Assembly (NCBI GenBank): GCA_031552995.1
Contig: JAVBMB010000100.1
Location: 1-27,047 of the forward strand
Length of the DNA stretch: 27,047 nucleotides
Direction of reading: 5' to 3'
Source of the DNA: JAVBMB01 sp031552995
GTDB lineage: Bacteria > Bacillota > Clostridia > Oscillospirales > Butyricicoccaceae
Shown in pieces: positions 15,610 through 22,983 of the stretch. Both the position numbers and the translations under genes were made by a program. The notes under the pieces are model-generated. The model worked only from the letters and a program-made list of their open reading frames with translations. It was not told the DNA's origin and did not search any database. Within the stretch, counting starts at the first letter, position 1. Each line of letters begins with the position of its first letter.

Positions 15610-15662
15610 GAATGTTCACTGTCCTTATGAACATTCGACATGGTGCGAGTGTTCATAAGGAC
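15610..15662. repeat. two overlapping, mutually exclusive inverted repeats
   Basis: Arm A gaatgttca (15610-15618) pairs with tgaacattc (15628-15636). Arm B gtccttatgaac (15621-15632) pairs with gttcataaggac (15651-15662). The A partner and the B left arm share 15628-15632, so only one stem can form at a time. Confidence 0.75.
15621..15646. repeat. direct repeat of the tRNA-Leu 3' flank, copy 1
   Basis: Twenty-six bases identical to 18356-18381 except for one A/G change at 15633. The last six bases, tggtgc, correspond to the GCACCA end of tRNA-Leu in the other copy. The two copies have the same orientation and flank the DUF1538/PII operon. Confidence 0.85.
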
Positions 15663-15774
15663 AAACTCGCCCGCATCAAATAAAGATTTATCGCATCTGA
15701 CAAGCGAATATTACGATGATTTCGATTGCATAGAATACTAATACCCTTTAGCAACTACATAAACCAGACAATTA

Positions 15775-16494
15775 TTATGTTTCGCCCATATCAATGCCGG
15801 CGCAGGACTGTACCGGCAAGGAAAACATTATTCCTTGCGCCGCGGTTTTTATTCCGCACGATTTACTGATGGTTTGCATTAAATCCATTTTAACGCATTT
15901 TGCAATGAGAATTGCCACAATTTCTTTTTCGGACTGCAGCGATATGCCAAAAAACTTTGCAGCGTCCTCAATTCCGGTGCGGCGGGCGTGCACAATTGTG
16001 CCGCCTCGCGCGCCGCATTCATGAGCCGCATCCATCACAGCGTCGCTGAATCCCTGGTTGACAACTGCGACTACCAGTTCAAAATTTGCTTCATTAGCGG
16101 TATCTATTTCTTTTTCCACGTATTCCGCCCGCCTTTCTTTGTTTTGTTCCACCAATTTGGAAAATGCATTTGATATCGTCGAACTGATTCCGGAAATCGG
16201 AATTGAGAAAACTATACCGTTTCCCGGGCGCGTCATTTCCAAACGCTCGGTTATAGCTGTTAGAAGAGGATAAACCTTAAAGTGCGGCTCAACACAGATA
16301 CAGATAGTCTTTTCGGTTCCGGACAGTCCGAACGTATTCAGAATTTCAGAGCTAGCCGTGCCCGTCCCGTGAAACAAACAATGAAAAATTGAGTGTTTTT
16401 CATGTAGAATATCCTCCAACTTGCCGCCATCATTGCGGTCAATTATTGCGACAACCAGCTTGGGCGCGGGCGCGGCGGACAATTCCTGTATCAT
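15775..16494 (-). CDS. tandem PII-like signalling protein (DUF1538 partner)
   Basis: A 239-residue protein with two PII-like domains in a row. The first is at about residues 12-104 (KLVVAIIDRNDGGKLEDIL, GTGTA at 43-47, final FSIPISGIS). The second is at about 138-235 (FELVVAVVNQG, then GARGGTIVHARRTG at 161-174, which looks like the PII T-loop/nucleotide-binding region, and final FSLPVQSCAGI). PII proteins are normally about 112-residue trimers that bind ATP/ADP and control transporters or enzymes; a fused pair would change that geometry. The start overlaps the DUF1538 stop by 4 bases (ATGA) with aaggag upstream, so the two are translationally coupled. I infer that it senses a metabolite and gates the membrane partner. 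The ligand is unknown. Confidence 0.82.
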   Translation of the reverse strand: MIQELSAAPAPKLVVAIIDRNDGGKLEDILHEKHSIFHCLFHGTGTASSEILNTFGLSGTEKTICICVEPHFKVYPLLTAITERLEMTRPGNGIVFSIPISGISSTISNAFSKLVEQNKERRAEYVEKEIDTANEANFELVVAVVNQGFSDAVMDAAHECGARGGTIVHARRTGIEDAAKFFGISLQSEKEIVAILIAKCVKMDLMQTISKSCGIKTAAQGIMFSLPVQSCAGIDMGET

Positions 16495-18011
16495 AATAAC
16501 TCCTTCTCCTCAAATTCAATAATATCGTCGTTTTGATCGCTCTTCAAGTCGATTTCTCGGTTTATCGACATCTTACCTTTATATACAATTCCCATGATCT
16601 GGATTGTAAGCAGCGGCGCCATGGCAACCATCGCCACAAGGCCAAATGCATCGGTCATAATACGACCGGGGTCGGGGCAGGCGCCGATCGCAAACGGAAG
16701 CAAAAATGTAGATGTCATTGGCCCGCTTACAACTCCGCCGGAATCGAAGGCAAGGCCGACAAATATTTTAGGCACAAAAAACGTTAGCACAATAGCCGTG
16801 ATATAGCCCGGAACCAAAAACCAATAAACAGATAGTCCGGTGAGTACGCGCAACATCGCAATTGAAAGTGCGCCCGCGACGCCTATGGAAAGAAAACGCT
16901 GGACGCTTTTATTGGAAATAGCTCCCAGAGATACTTCTTCTATCTGCTTTTTTAGAACATATACAGCAGGTTCCGCTGCGACGATAAAGTAACCGATAAT
17001 CGCTCCTAAAGGTACCAGCAACCATCTGAGCGGTGAGGCGGAAATATCCGCGCCAAGTGACTGGCCGACGGGAATAAACCCCACGTTGATTCCTGTCATA
17101 AACAAAACAAGACCTATAAAAGTATAAACGAGCCCTACCGTTACACGTAAAAACTGATGTTTGTTGTAGCGTCTTGTGATGATCTGAAAGATGAGCAGAA
17201 CAGCAAAAATCGGCCAAACAGCTGCCATAACTTCAAGAAAGTACTGCGGCACGCGAAAAGCAAACTCTATAGCGACATCCCTGGAGGTAGCAACCTCCGG
17301 AATAGCTGGGGCGACATACGAAGTACCTTCCGGCCGAAAACAAATTCCCAAAATCAGCACGGCCAATATTGGTCCAATACTGCACAATGCAACAAGACCA
17401 AAGCTATCTTCAGATGTTTCACGATCGCTGCGGATGGAAGCGAGGCCAAGCCCCATTGCCAGAATAAACGGAACGGTGATCGGGCCGGTAGTAACTCCGC
17501 CGGAATCGAACGCAACTGCAATAAAACTATCTGGAACAAAAATAGACAATACGATAACGGCTGCGTAGCAAGCCAGCAGCATTTTTGAAAGGCTGATGCG
17601 AAACAAAATCCGGAGAATCGCGAGTAATAGAAATATGCCGACTCCCGAAGCGACGACCAATATCAGCATCGTATTGGGAATGCCGGGAACTAGTTCTGCT
17701 AAAACCTGCAAATCAGGTTCTGCAATCGTTATAATGACACCCATTGCAAAGCTGACGATTCCTACGAGCAGTATTTTCTTGGATTTAATCATCGCAACGC
17801 CGATATCCTCCCCCATCGGCATCATGGCCATATCAGAACCTATCGTGAACAAACCCATACCTATCACAAGCAAAACGGCTCCACAGAGAAACAACATCAG
17901 CGTACCTACAGGCATTGGGGAAACAAAAATGCTAAGTAAAAAAACTATTGCCGTTATAGGCAACACAGAAGCCAGCGCTTCTTTAGTTGTTTTCAAAAGC
18001 TTTTTCTTCAC
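16491..18011 (-). CDS. duplicated DUF1538 membrane transporter-like protein
   Basis: A 506-residue integral membrane protein with about 12-14 helices, formed by two homologous halves. Each half carries the DUF1538 signature AFDSGGV-x2-GP-x-T (167-179 and 421-433), an earlier AEP motif (97-99 and 346-348) and a later DSFGLVA or DAFGLVA (203-209 and 454-460). Two-gene DUF1538 proteins (UmpA/UmpB) of Halomonas have been reported as a Na+/H+ antiporter; here both halves are in one chain. The C-terminus is short, acidic and cytosolic. The start is GTG 18011 with cgaggt 7 bases upstream. It is the first gene of an operon with the tandem PII protein, under the promoter at 18065-18094. Ion transport is inferred. 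Confidence 0.88.
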   Translation of the reverse strand: MKKKLLKTTKEALASVLPITAIVFLLSIFVSPMPVGTLMLFLCGAVLLVIGMGLFTIGSDMAMMPMGEDIGVAMIKSKKILLVGIVSFAMGVIITIAEPDLQVLAELVPGIPNTMLILVVASGVGIFLLLAILRILFRISLSKMLLACYAAVIVLSIFVPDSFIAVAFDSGGVTTGPITVPFILAMGLGLASIRSDRETSEDSFGLVALCSIGPILAVLILGICFRPEGTSYVAPAIPEVATSRDVAIEFAFRVPQYFLEVMAAVWPIFAVLLIFQIITRRYNKHQFLRVTVGLVYTFIGLVLFMTGINVGFIPVGQSLGADISASPLRWLLVPLGAIIGYFIVAAEPAVYVLKKQIEEVSLGAISNKSVQRFLSIGVAGALSIAMLRVLTGLSVYWFLVPGYITAIVLTFFVPKIFVGLAFDSGGVVSGPMTSTFLLPFAIGACPDPGRIMTDAFGLVAMVAMAPLLTIQIMGIVYKGKMSINREIDLKSDQNDDIIEFEEKELL

Positions 18012-18064
18012 TTATTACCTCGCACATTTTGTCTTCAGAAAATTATTAGCGCTACATTGAAGAT

Positions 18065-18094
18065 ATTGTAACAAATTCCGGAGGGAATTTACAA
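18065..18094 (-). promoter_or_regulatory. promoter of the DUF1538-PII operon
   Basis: On the minus strand TTGTAA (18094-18089) and TACAAT (18070-18065) with an 18-base spacer, ending 54 bases upstream of the GTG start. The spacer is filled by a perfect palindrome. Confidence 0.7.
18073..18090. promoter_or_regulatory. palindromic operator candidate inside the promoter spacer
   Basis: AAATTCC-GGAG-GGAATTT, a perfect 7-bp inverted repeat across a 4-base centre, almost exactly covering the spacer between -35 and -10 and entering the -35 box. A dimeric regulator bound here would block RNA polymerase. No candidate regulator gene is adjacent. Confidence 0.55.
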
Positions 18095-18318
18095 CTCGGT
18101 AAACCTTAAAAAATATCAGCAGAAATATAATCTCAGAAACAGGTTCTAGATAAGATTTGGCATGATGATGTAAATACCGGAATAATTACCGTAAATCCTA
18201 TTAAACTAAATTGATTAGCTCTGATCAATTTCACGAAACTAATTCGCGCAGATAACATTTCTACTTTTGAAAATCTCAAACATTCTGATACATTCGCATT
18301 ATATTTATCGAATATAAC

Positions 18319-18353
18319 AAAAACAGGCCGACAATGTTGCCAACCTGTTTTTT
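18319..18353 (-). terminator. intrinsic terminator downstream of tRNA-Leu
   Basis: The stem aaaacagg/cctgtttt plus partial inner pairing is followed on the minus strand by a T-rich run, 23 bases after the tRNA-Leu 3' end. Confidence 0.65.
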
Positions 18354-18355
18354 GT

Positions 18356-18381
18356 GTCCTTATGAACGTTCGACATGGTGC
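18356..18381. repeat. direct repeat at the tRNA-Leu 3' end, copy 2
   Basis: The match to 15621-15646 (25 of 26 bases) covers the last six bases of tRNA-Leu and 20 bases beyond it. This is the intact tRNA side of the pair. Confidence 0.85.
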
Positions 18382-18461
18382 CGGCGGTGGGACTTGAACC
18401 CACACGACGTCGCCGCCAACGGATTTTGAGTCCGCCTCGTCTGCCATTCCGACACGCCGGC
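18376..18461 (-). tRNA. tRNA-Leu (anticodon CAA)
   Basis: An 86-base class II tRNA. The acceptor GCCGGCG is matched at the 3' end, the anticodon stem GCGGA/TCCGT surrounds loop CTCAAAA (anticodon CAA, reading UUG), a long variable arm follows, the T arm is GTGGG-TTCAAGT-CCCAC, and CCA is encoded. It is followed by a terminator and then the DUF1538/PII operon on the same strand. The 3' end is part of a 26-base repeat. Confidence 0.95.
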
Positions 18462-18654
18462 ACATTTGTCTCAATCACCAATCTTATCCACCGCACATAT
18501 GATGCCAGTACTGCAAATACGCACAGCCTGAAGAGATTAACGTTTACAGTATACAATACAGCCGGGCAAAAAACAAGTATTTCTCTCACAAAAAATGTGA
18601 GCCGGAATAGACTGTAATGAAGCAATACTTCAATTTAATACGGGAGGTAATACA

Positions 18655-19500
18655 ATGCCTGATAAGGTTTCACCAGGCCCGCTTCGTGGAAATCCCGTTC
18701 CAAGAGAGGCCGTTTGTATCCATACCAAAAAGGTGTATGACAGTTGCCGTGATAAAGAGTGCTGCACCGATCTTCGCGTTTTCCTTACGCGTTGCTCGCA
18801 GGCGATTTTAGACGGCGCGATCAACGTAAAGCCCAAGACCGCAGAGCTTTTGTGGGCCTACATAGACGTAGAACCTATCCCATTCAACAAGGGTTTCTAT
18901 ACTGTCGACGTCAGCTATTTTTACAAGATTACTGCTGAGGCCTTTTATGGCGTGGGCAGGCCGCGCGACATCTGTGGCCTGGCTAAGTTTGACAAACGTA
19001 CCGTTCTTTTCGGCAGCGAGGGCAGCGTGAGAATATTCAGCTCTCAGTATATGCCGCAGGCCGAGGATATCCAGTGCTTCGAGCGAACAAACCTGCCTAT
19101 CGCCACCGTCGAGGTTGTAGACCCGGTGGTGCTTGGTTCCAAGGTGGTTGAAGCGCCGTGTATGGACGACGGACTGGTAAGCGACATACCGGAAAGTATT
19201 TTTGGCTGTTTCGATGATGATCTGGTTATTGGCAACGAAGGCAAGCGCCTTTTAGTCTCAATCGGTCAGTTCAGCATCATCAAGCTGGAGAGGGATATTC
19301 AACTGCTTATGCCCGCATACGACATATGCATGCCAGAAAAAGAATGCAGCAGCGGCAACGGCAGCAGCGAAGACCCATGCGATTTGTTCCGCAAGTTCCG
19401 GTTCCCTGTGGATGAGTTCTTTCCGCCTAAGCTGAGCGACATCAAAGTCGATATGCCGACATCGTGCGACGGCAACTCTTGCTCGTGCCGGCAGAGATAA
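18655..19500 (+). CDS. conserved clostridial cysteine-rich protein
   Basis: A 281-residue soluble protein without signal peptide or membrane segment. About sixteen cysteines are spread along it, with a CHTKK-like start (REAVCIHTKKVYDSC, KECC, TRCS) and an end cluster SCDGNSCSC. The stretch KPKTAELLWAYIDVEPIPFN and then GFYTVDVSYFYKI, followed by FDKRTVLFGSEG, recurs in many clostridial hypothetical proteins that I remember, always without a known role. The ATG at 18655 has gggaggt 7 bases upstream, and a terminator follows at 19521-19545, so it is a single-gene unit. A spore-coat or redox/metal-binding role would fit the cysteine content but is only a guess. Confidence 0.8.
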   Translation: MPDKVSPGPLRGNPVPREAVCIHTKKVYDSCRDKECCTDLRVFLTRCSQAILDGAINVKPKTAELLWAYIDVEPIPFNKGFYTVDVSYFYKITAEAFYGVGRPRDICGLAKFDKRTVLFGSEGSVRIFSSQYMPQAEDIQCFERTNLPIATVEVVDPVVLGSKVVEAPCMDDGLVSDIPESIFGCFDDDLVIGNEGKRLLVSIGQFSIIKLERDIQLLMPAYDICMPEKECSSGNGSSEDPCDLFRKFRFPVDEFFPPKLSDIKVDMPTSCDGNSCSCRQR

Positions 19501-19520
19501 CACGTAACGGAAAGCTTGAA

Positions 19521-19545
19521 GAGCGCCCCGAAAGGGGCGTCTTTT
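19521..19545 (+). terminator. intrinsic terminator of the cysteine-rich protein gene
   Basis: The stem gcgcccc-gaaa-ggggcgt is followed by cttttc, 20 bases after the stop codon. The GAAA tetraloop is characteristic. Confidence 0.8.
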
Positions 19546-19660
19546 CACTTTATCGGCATCCGGTACGGCTTGTATCATTAAACGGCCGCACACGGCATAT
19601 TATTGACTATGACGGGTAAGACGCCATGCGACCGCGGCGCGCGAAAAGGAATGATGTATA

Positions 19661-20254
19661 ATGAAAAAACGGACAAGGAATGCCGCCTACAGCCAGACGC
19701 TTCCTCGCCTGATAGTTCTTGTAACCTGCTTTTTGGCGGGCGCTGTGATCGGCAGCTTTTTTGCGGCAAATATGTCCGGCGCGGCTTTAGCTTACGTTGA
19801 GGGCTATATCAGCGGCACCGGGCTTGCATTGGGCCGGTTTGACGGCGCCGAGATAGCCATCGCGCTTGATTTTGTTCTGCTGGCGTGCGCAGCGGCGTCG
19901 GCATTTTTCAGGTTCGGGGCCGCTGTACCGCCTGTGGTACTTGCTGCGAAGGGATTTTTACTGTCGGTTCCGGTGACGGCGTTTATCGGCGCATTTGGTA
20001 TGCGAGGGTATCTCGCGGCGTTCCCCGTTGCGTTTTTAGGCGGTTTTTTGTCCGTAGCCGCGATGGTACCGGTGGCGGCACAGTCATTTAACGCATCGCT
20101 TGAGCAGCGCGGCGCGCGACACGCGCGGCGGCTGCCGGACAGGACATACTTGCTGACATGCGCTGTTTGCGCCGGTGTCACGGCGTTGGCATCGTTGCTA
20201 AGTGTATTCCTGACACCTGTGATGAGCCGCGCCGCCTTTAACCTGATGATGTGA
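19661..20254 (+). CDS. SpoIIM-like polytopic membrane protein
   Basis: A 197-residue protein with about five membrane helices and small-residue-rich loops. The opening LIVLVTCFLAGAVIGSFFAAN, the following AYVEGYISGTGLALG and the central FRFGAAVPPVVLAAKGFLLSV with GMRGYLAAFPVAFLGG (pieces shown) resemble the layout of SpoIIM/DUF95 proteins, which in Bacillus work with SpoIID and SpoIIP in engulfment. Sequence similarity is weak by eye, so the assignment is tentative. A short basic N-terminus precedes the first helix. The ATG 19661 has aaggaatg upstream at a long spacing. It is convergent with ispH-S1 and separated from it by a bidirectional terminator. Confidence 0.55.
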   Translation: MKKRTRNAAYSQTLPRLIVLVTCFLAGAVIGSFFAANMSGAALAYVEGYISGTGLALGRFDGAEIAIALDFVLLACAAASAFFRFGAAVPPVVLAAKGFLLSVPVTAFIGAFGMRGYLAAFPVAFLGGFLSVAAMVPVAAQSFNASLEQRGARHARRLPDRTYLLTCAVCAGVTALASLLSVFLTPVMSRAAFNLMM

Positions 20255-20256
20255 GA

Positions 20257-20288
20257 AACCCCCGCCGAGATTAAACTCGGCGGGGGTT
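20257..20288. terminator. bidirectional terminator between convergent genes
   Basis: A 13-bp perfect stem, aacccccgccgag with a 6-base loop and its complement, just after the SpoIIM-like stop and 12 bases past the ispH-S1 stop. Confidence 0.8.
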
Positions 20289-20299
20289 GATGATATTAA

Positions 20300-22324
20300 T
20301 TATTCGGCGGTCTCTTCGGTAACGGCTTCCGGCTCAACGGCGGGTTCGTCATCCAGCTCATCGGAATCCGGCTTTTGGCCGGGCATCTCGTAGTTGGGGT
20401 CAATAAGAGCGCGGATGCTGAGCGAGATTTTGTTCTTCTCGTTGTCGATGCCGACGATCTTGACATTGACCTCCTGCCCTATCTTAAGCGCTTCATCCGG
20501 TTTGCCGATACGGCGGTCGGCGACAATCTGCGATATGTGAATCAGACCGTCAACACCGGGCATAATCTCGGCAAACGCGCCGAACGGCATGAACTTGACA
20601 ATGCGGACGGTGGCCTCGTCGCCGACTTTGTACGTGCTGACAAACTTGAGCCACGGGTTATCGTCAAGCTTGCGATAGCCAAGCGATATCTTGCGTTTTT
20701 CGGTATCAAGACCTATGACTGTGACCTCAACCTCCTGCCCGATTTTAAGCACCTCGGACGGATGCTTGACCCTGCTCCACGCCAGCTCGGATATATGTGC
20801 CATACCGTCGACGCCGCCGATATCGATGAACGCGCCATACGACGTGAACGACTTGACCGTGCCGGTGTAGCGCTTGCCGACCTCGATAGTCTCCCACACC
20901 TTGCCTTGCGCCTCTTTGCGCTCCTCACTCATCACGGCCTTTATGGAGCCGACAACGCGGCGCCTTGAACGGTTGACTTCGGTTATGCGCATCTTGTGCG
21001 TTGTTTTTATAAGCCCGTCGAAGCTGGCATCCCTGGGCAGGCCTGTCTGACTTGCCGGGATGAATACACGGATGCCCATGACGAGCGCGACGACGCCGCC
21101 CTTGTTCTGGTCGACGACAATGCCGCTGACCGTCTGCTTGCTTTCGACGGCGGCTTCAAGCTGCTCCCAGTTTTTCGTGGCGTCAAGACGCTTTTTGGAG
21201 AGCATTATCCAACCTTCGACATCATTTACCCGGACTACAAAGGCCTCAATTTCGTCACCAACTTTAATATTGTCGGCGACTACATACGTTGGGTCGTCCG
21301 ACAGCTCGGAAAGAGGTATATATCCCGCCTGCTTGACCCCAAGGTCAACCGAGATGTCAGTGGCGTTGATCTGCGTGATAACACCCGACACTTTCTCCCC
21401 TGTATGTAATGTTTTTAATGACTGCTCAAGCAACTCCTCGAAGCTCTCGCCTCCCTGTGACTGTGAGACAGCTTGATCTCTGGTTTCATCTGACATAGCC
21501 TTGTAGACCTCCTCAATTATCTGATCAGGCGTCGATGCGCCCGCAGTGACAAAGATATTTTGCGCACCACTGATCATAGTTCTTTCCAACTGGCCGGCGT
21601 TCTCGATAAAATACGTGTTGCCGCAGCGCTCTTTACACAGTTTATAAAGGCTCATTGTGTTGCTGCTGCTTTTATCTCCGATAACTATGGCCACATCGGA
21701 TTCCAGCGACATTCGGGCTGCTTCGTCCTGGTGCTTTTGCGTGGATGTGCATATTGTATCAAAAACATCTATAGTATTACAAGAGTTTTTTAAGATATTT
21801 ATAATTTTTAAGTAATAATTTGTGTTCAAAGTAGTCTGGCATACTACCGATACCGGAGAATTTAGTGAAATCATGCTCAAATCATCGAAATCCAGGCTTT
21901 CATCGAAAATCCTGTAACTTTTGCAGCGCGACGCTATGGCCTTAACCTCGGGATGGTTTGCCTTGCCGACGATGATGATATGATGCCCAAACGCCGACTG
22001 GCGCTTGACAATGTCGTGGATTTTTGCGACATCTGGACAGGTCGCGTCGATAATACGGCAGTTTTTGCTTTTTAGCAGCTCGATATCCGCTTCGGACAGC
22101 CCGTGCGCGCGGATTATCACTGTCGCGCCGGCGGGCGCGGACTCGGCATCGGCGCACGTCCTGACATTTTCACGCTCGAGCTGACTGACAACGGCGCTGT
22201 TATGAATCAGCGGGCCGATGCACCACACAATTCCATTTTCGGATGCCGCCGCTTTCGCCATCTCGACCGCGCGGCGCACACCGAAGCAGAAACCGGCGGT
22301 TTTTGCGACCGTAATATTTCTCAT
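20300..22324 (-). CDS. ispH: IspH fused to four S1 RNA-binding domains
   Basis: A 674-residue bifunctional protein. Residues 1-285 are IspH (HMBPP reductase), the last enzyme of the MEP isoprenoid pathway, making IPP and DMAPP. The three 4Fe-4S cysteines are C13 (GFCFG), C96 (DATCPD) and C192 (TICTST), and substrate residues H41, H74, H124 and E126 and the SSN motif are present. From about 315 to 645 follow four S1 domains (for example AGYIPLSEL, FTSYGAFIDIGGVDGMAHIS, FMPFGAFAEIMPGVDGLIHIS), then an acidic tail. The start at ATG 22324 is chosen over the longer frame because gcaggaggt lies upstream and MRNITVAKTAGFCFG is the normal IspH N-terminus. This fusion is known from clostridia. It ends the cmk-plsC-ispH run. 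Confidence 0.95.
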   Translation of the reverse strand: MRNITVAKTAGFCFGVRRAVEMAKAAASENGIVWCIGPLIHNSAVVSQLERENVRTCADAESAPAGATVIIRAHGLSEADIELLKSKNCRIIDATCPDVAKIHDIVKRQSAFGHHIIIVGKANHPEVKAIASRCKSYRIFDESLDFDDLSMISLNSPVSVVCQTTLNTNYYLKIINILKNSCNTIDVFDTICTSTQKHQDEAARMSLESDVAIVIGDKSSSNTMSLYKLCKERCGNTYFIENAGQLERTMISGAQNIFVTAGASTPDQIIEEVYKAMSDETRDQAVSQSQGGESFEELLEQSLKTLHTGEKVSGVITQINATDISVDLGVKQAGYIPLSELSDDPTYVVADNIKVGDEIEAFVVRVNDVEGWIMLSKKRLDATKNWEQLEAAVESKQTVSGIVVDQNKGGVVALVMGIRVFIPASQTGLPRDASFDGLIKTTHKMRITEVNRSRRRVVGSIKAVMSEERKEAQGKVWETIEVGKRYTGTVKSFTSYGAFIDIGGVDGMAHISELAWSRVKHPSEVLKIGQEVEVTVIGLDTEKRKISLGYRKLDDNPWLKFVSTYKVGDEATVRIVKFMPFGAFAEIMPGVDGLIHISQIVADRRIGKPDEALKIGQEVNVKIVGIDNEKNKISLSIRALIDPNYEMPGQKPDSDELDDEPAVEPEAVTEETAE

Positions 22325-22368
22325 CGTAAGCACCTCCTGCGCAGAGTATCCGTTATCCGGGTATGCAG

Positions 22369-22983
22369 TCATATCATGCTGCGCTTTCCCTTCGCCAGTT
22401 GCGCGCTTTTTGGCGCAAGCTGCGATATTTGACGCATAATAGAAGCGGACAGCTCGGCGTATTCTTTGGCGCCGGCTTTGCCCTCGCACACCACGGTGAA
22501 CGGCTTGCCAAAAACAATGACATTGCGTTTAAACGCCTTGCGCCCAGCCGGAATGTAAATAGGCTGAACCGGGACATTTCCGCGCAGCGCGAACATCCCG
22601 GCGCCGGATTTTGCCTCGGACGTCTGACCCTCACGCACGCGGGTGCCTTCCGGAAAGAGCAGCAGCTTGCGGTTCTGCCTGAGCGCGTTGAACCCGGCCT
22701 TTACAGCGGCGATGTCTCCGCCGCTGCGGTTAACCGGAAAAACGCGCAGGAAGCGCAGTACCGCGCCAAACAGCGGATTCTTGAACAGCTCGGCCTTCGC
22801 CATGACCGCATAGTCCCCTTTTGGGCCAAGCGACAGCACCATCAGCACGGAATCTATTATCGCGGTGTGGTTTGCGCAGACAAGACATGCGCCGATGGGC
22901 AGATTTTCCCTGCCCGAGAAGCTGAAGCGGTAAAACGGCCACAACACTATGTATGCAAGCCAATATACTATTTTAAACACCAA
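22369..22983 (-). CDS. plsC: 1-acyl-sn-glycerol-3-phosphate acyltransferase
   Basis: A 204-residue PlsC-family acyltransferase that adds the second acyl chain to make phosphatidic acid at the membrane. One N-terminal membrane helix (about 3-18), the catalytic NHTAIID (H39, D44) and FPEGTR (110-115) are visible. Length is normal. The start is TTG 22983 or, perhaps more likely, GTG 22980; aaggag inside the end of cmk lies 5 or 8 bases upstream. It overlaps cmk by about 11 bases and lies 44 bases before ispH, as in many clostridia. Confidence 0.93.
   Translation of the reverse strand: MVFKIVYWLAYIVLWPFYRFSFSGRENLPIGACLVCANHTAIIDSVLMVLSLGPKGDYAVMAKAELFKNPLFGAVLRFLRVFPVNRSGGDIAAVKAGFNALRQNRKLLLFPEGTRVREGQTSEAKSGAGMFALRGNVPVQPIYIPAGRKAFKRNVIVFGKPFTVVCEGKAGAKEYAELSASIMRQISQLAPKSAQLAKGKRSMI

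Larger units (their letters stand above)
15183..15774. other. 592-base region without a convincing gene
   Basis: The only long frame (15317-15586, minus) starts with TTG, lacks a proper ribosome binding site and shows no recognisable family. The stretch does contain ordered structure: a perfect inverted repeat at 15539-15565, overlapping inverted repeats at 15610-15662, and a copy of the tRNA-Leu 3' flank at 15621-15646. It may be a decayed mobile element or may encode a structured RNA. I recognise no known RNA family. Confidence 0.5.

Noticed and set aside
15610..15662. Intrinsic terminator for the DUF1538-PII operon
   Set aside because: Neither stem is followed by a T-run on the minus strand, and the overlapping arrangement is not that of a simple terminator.
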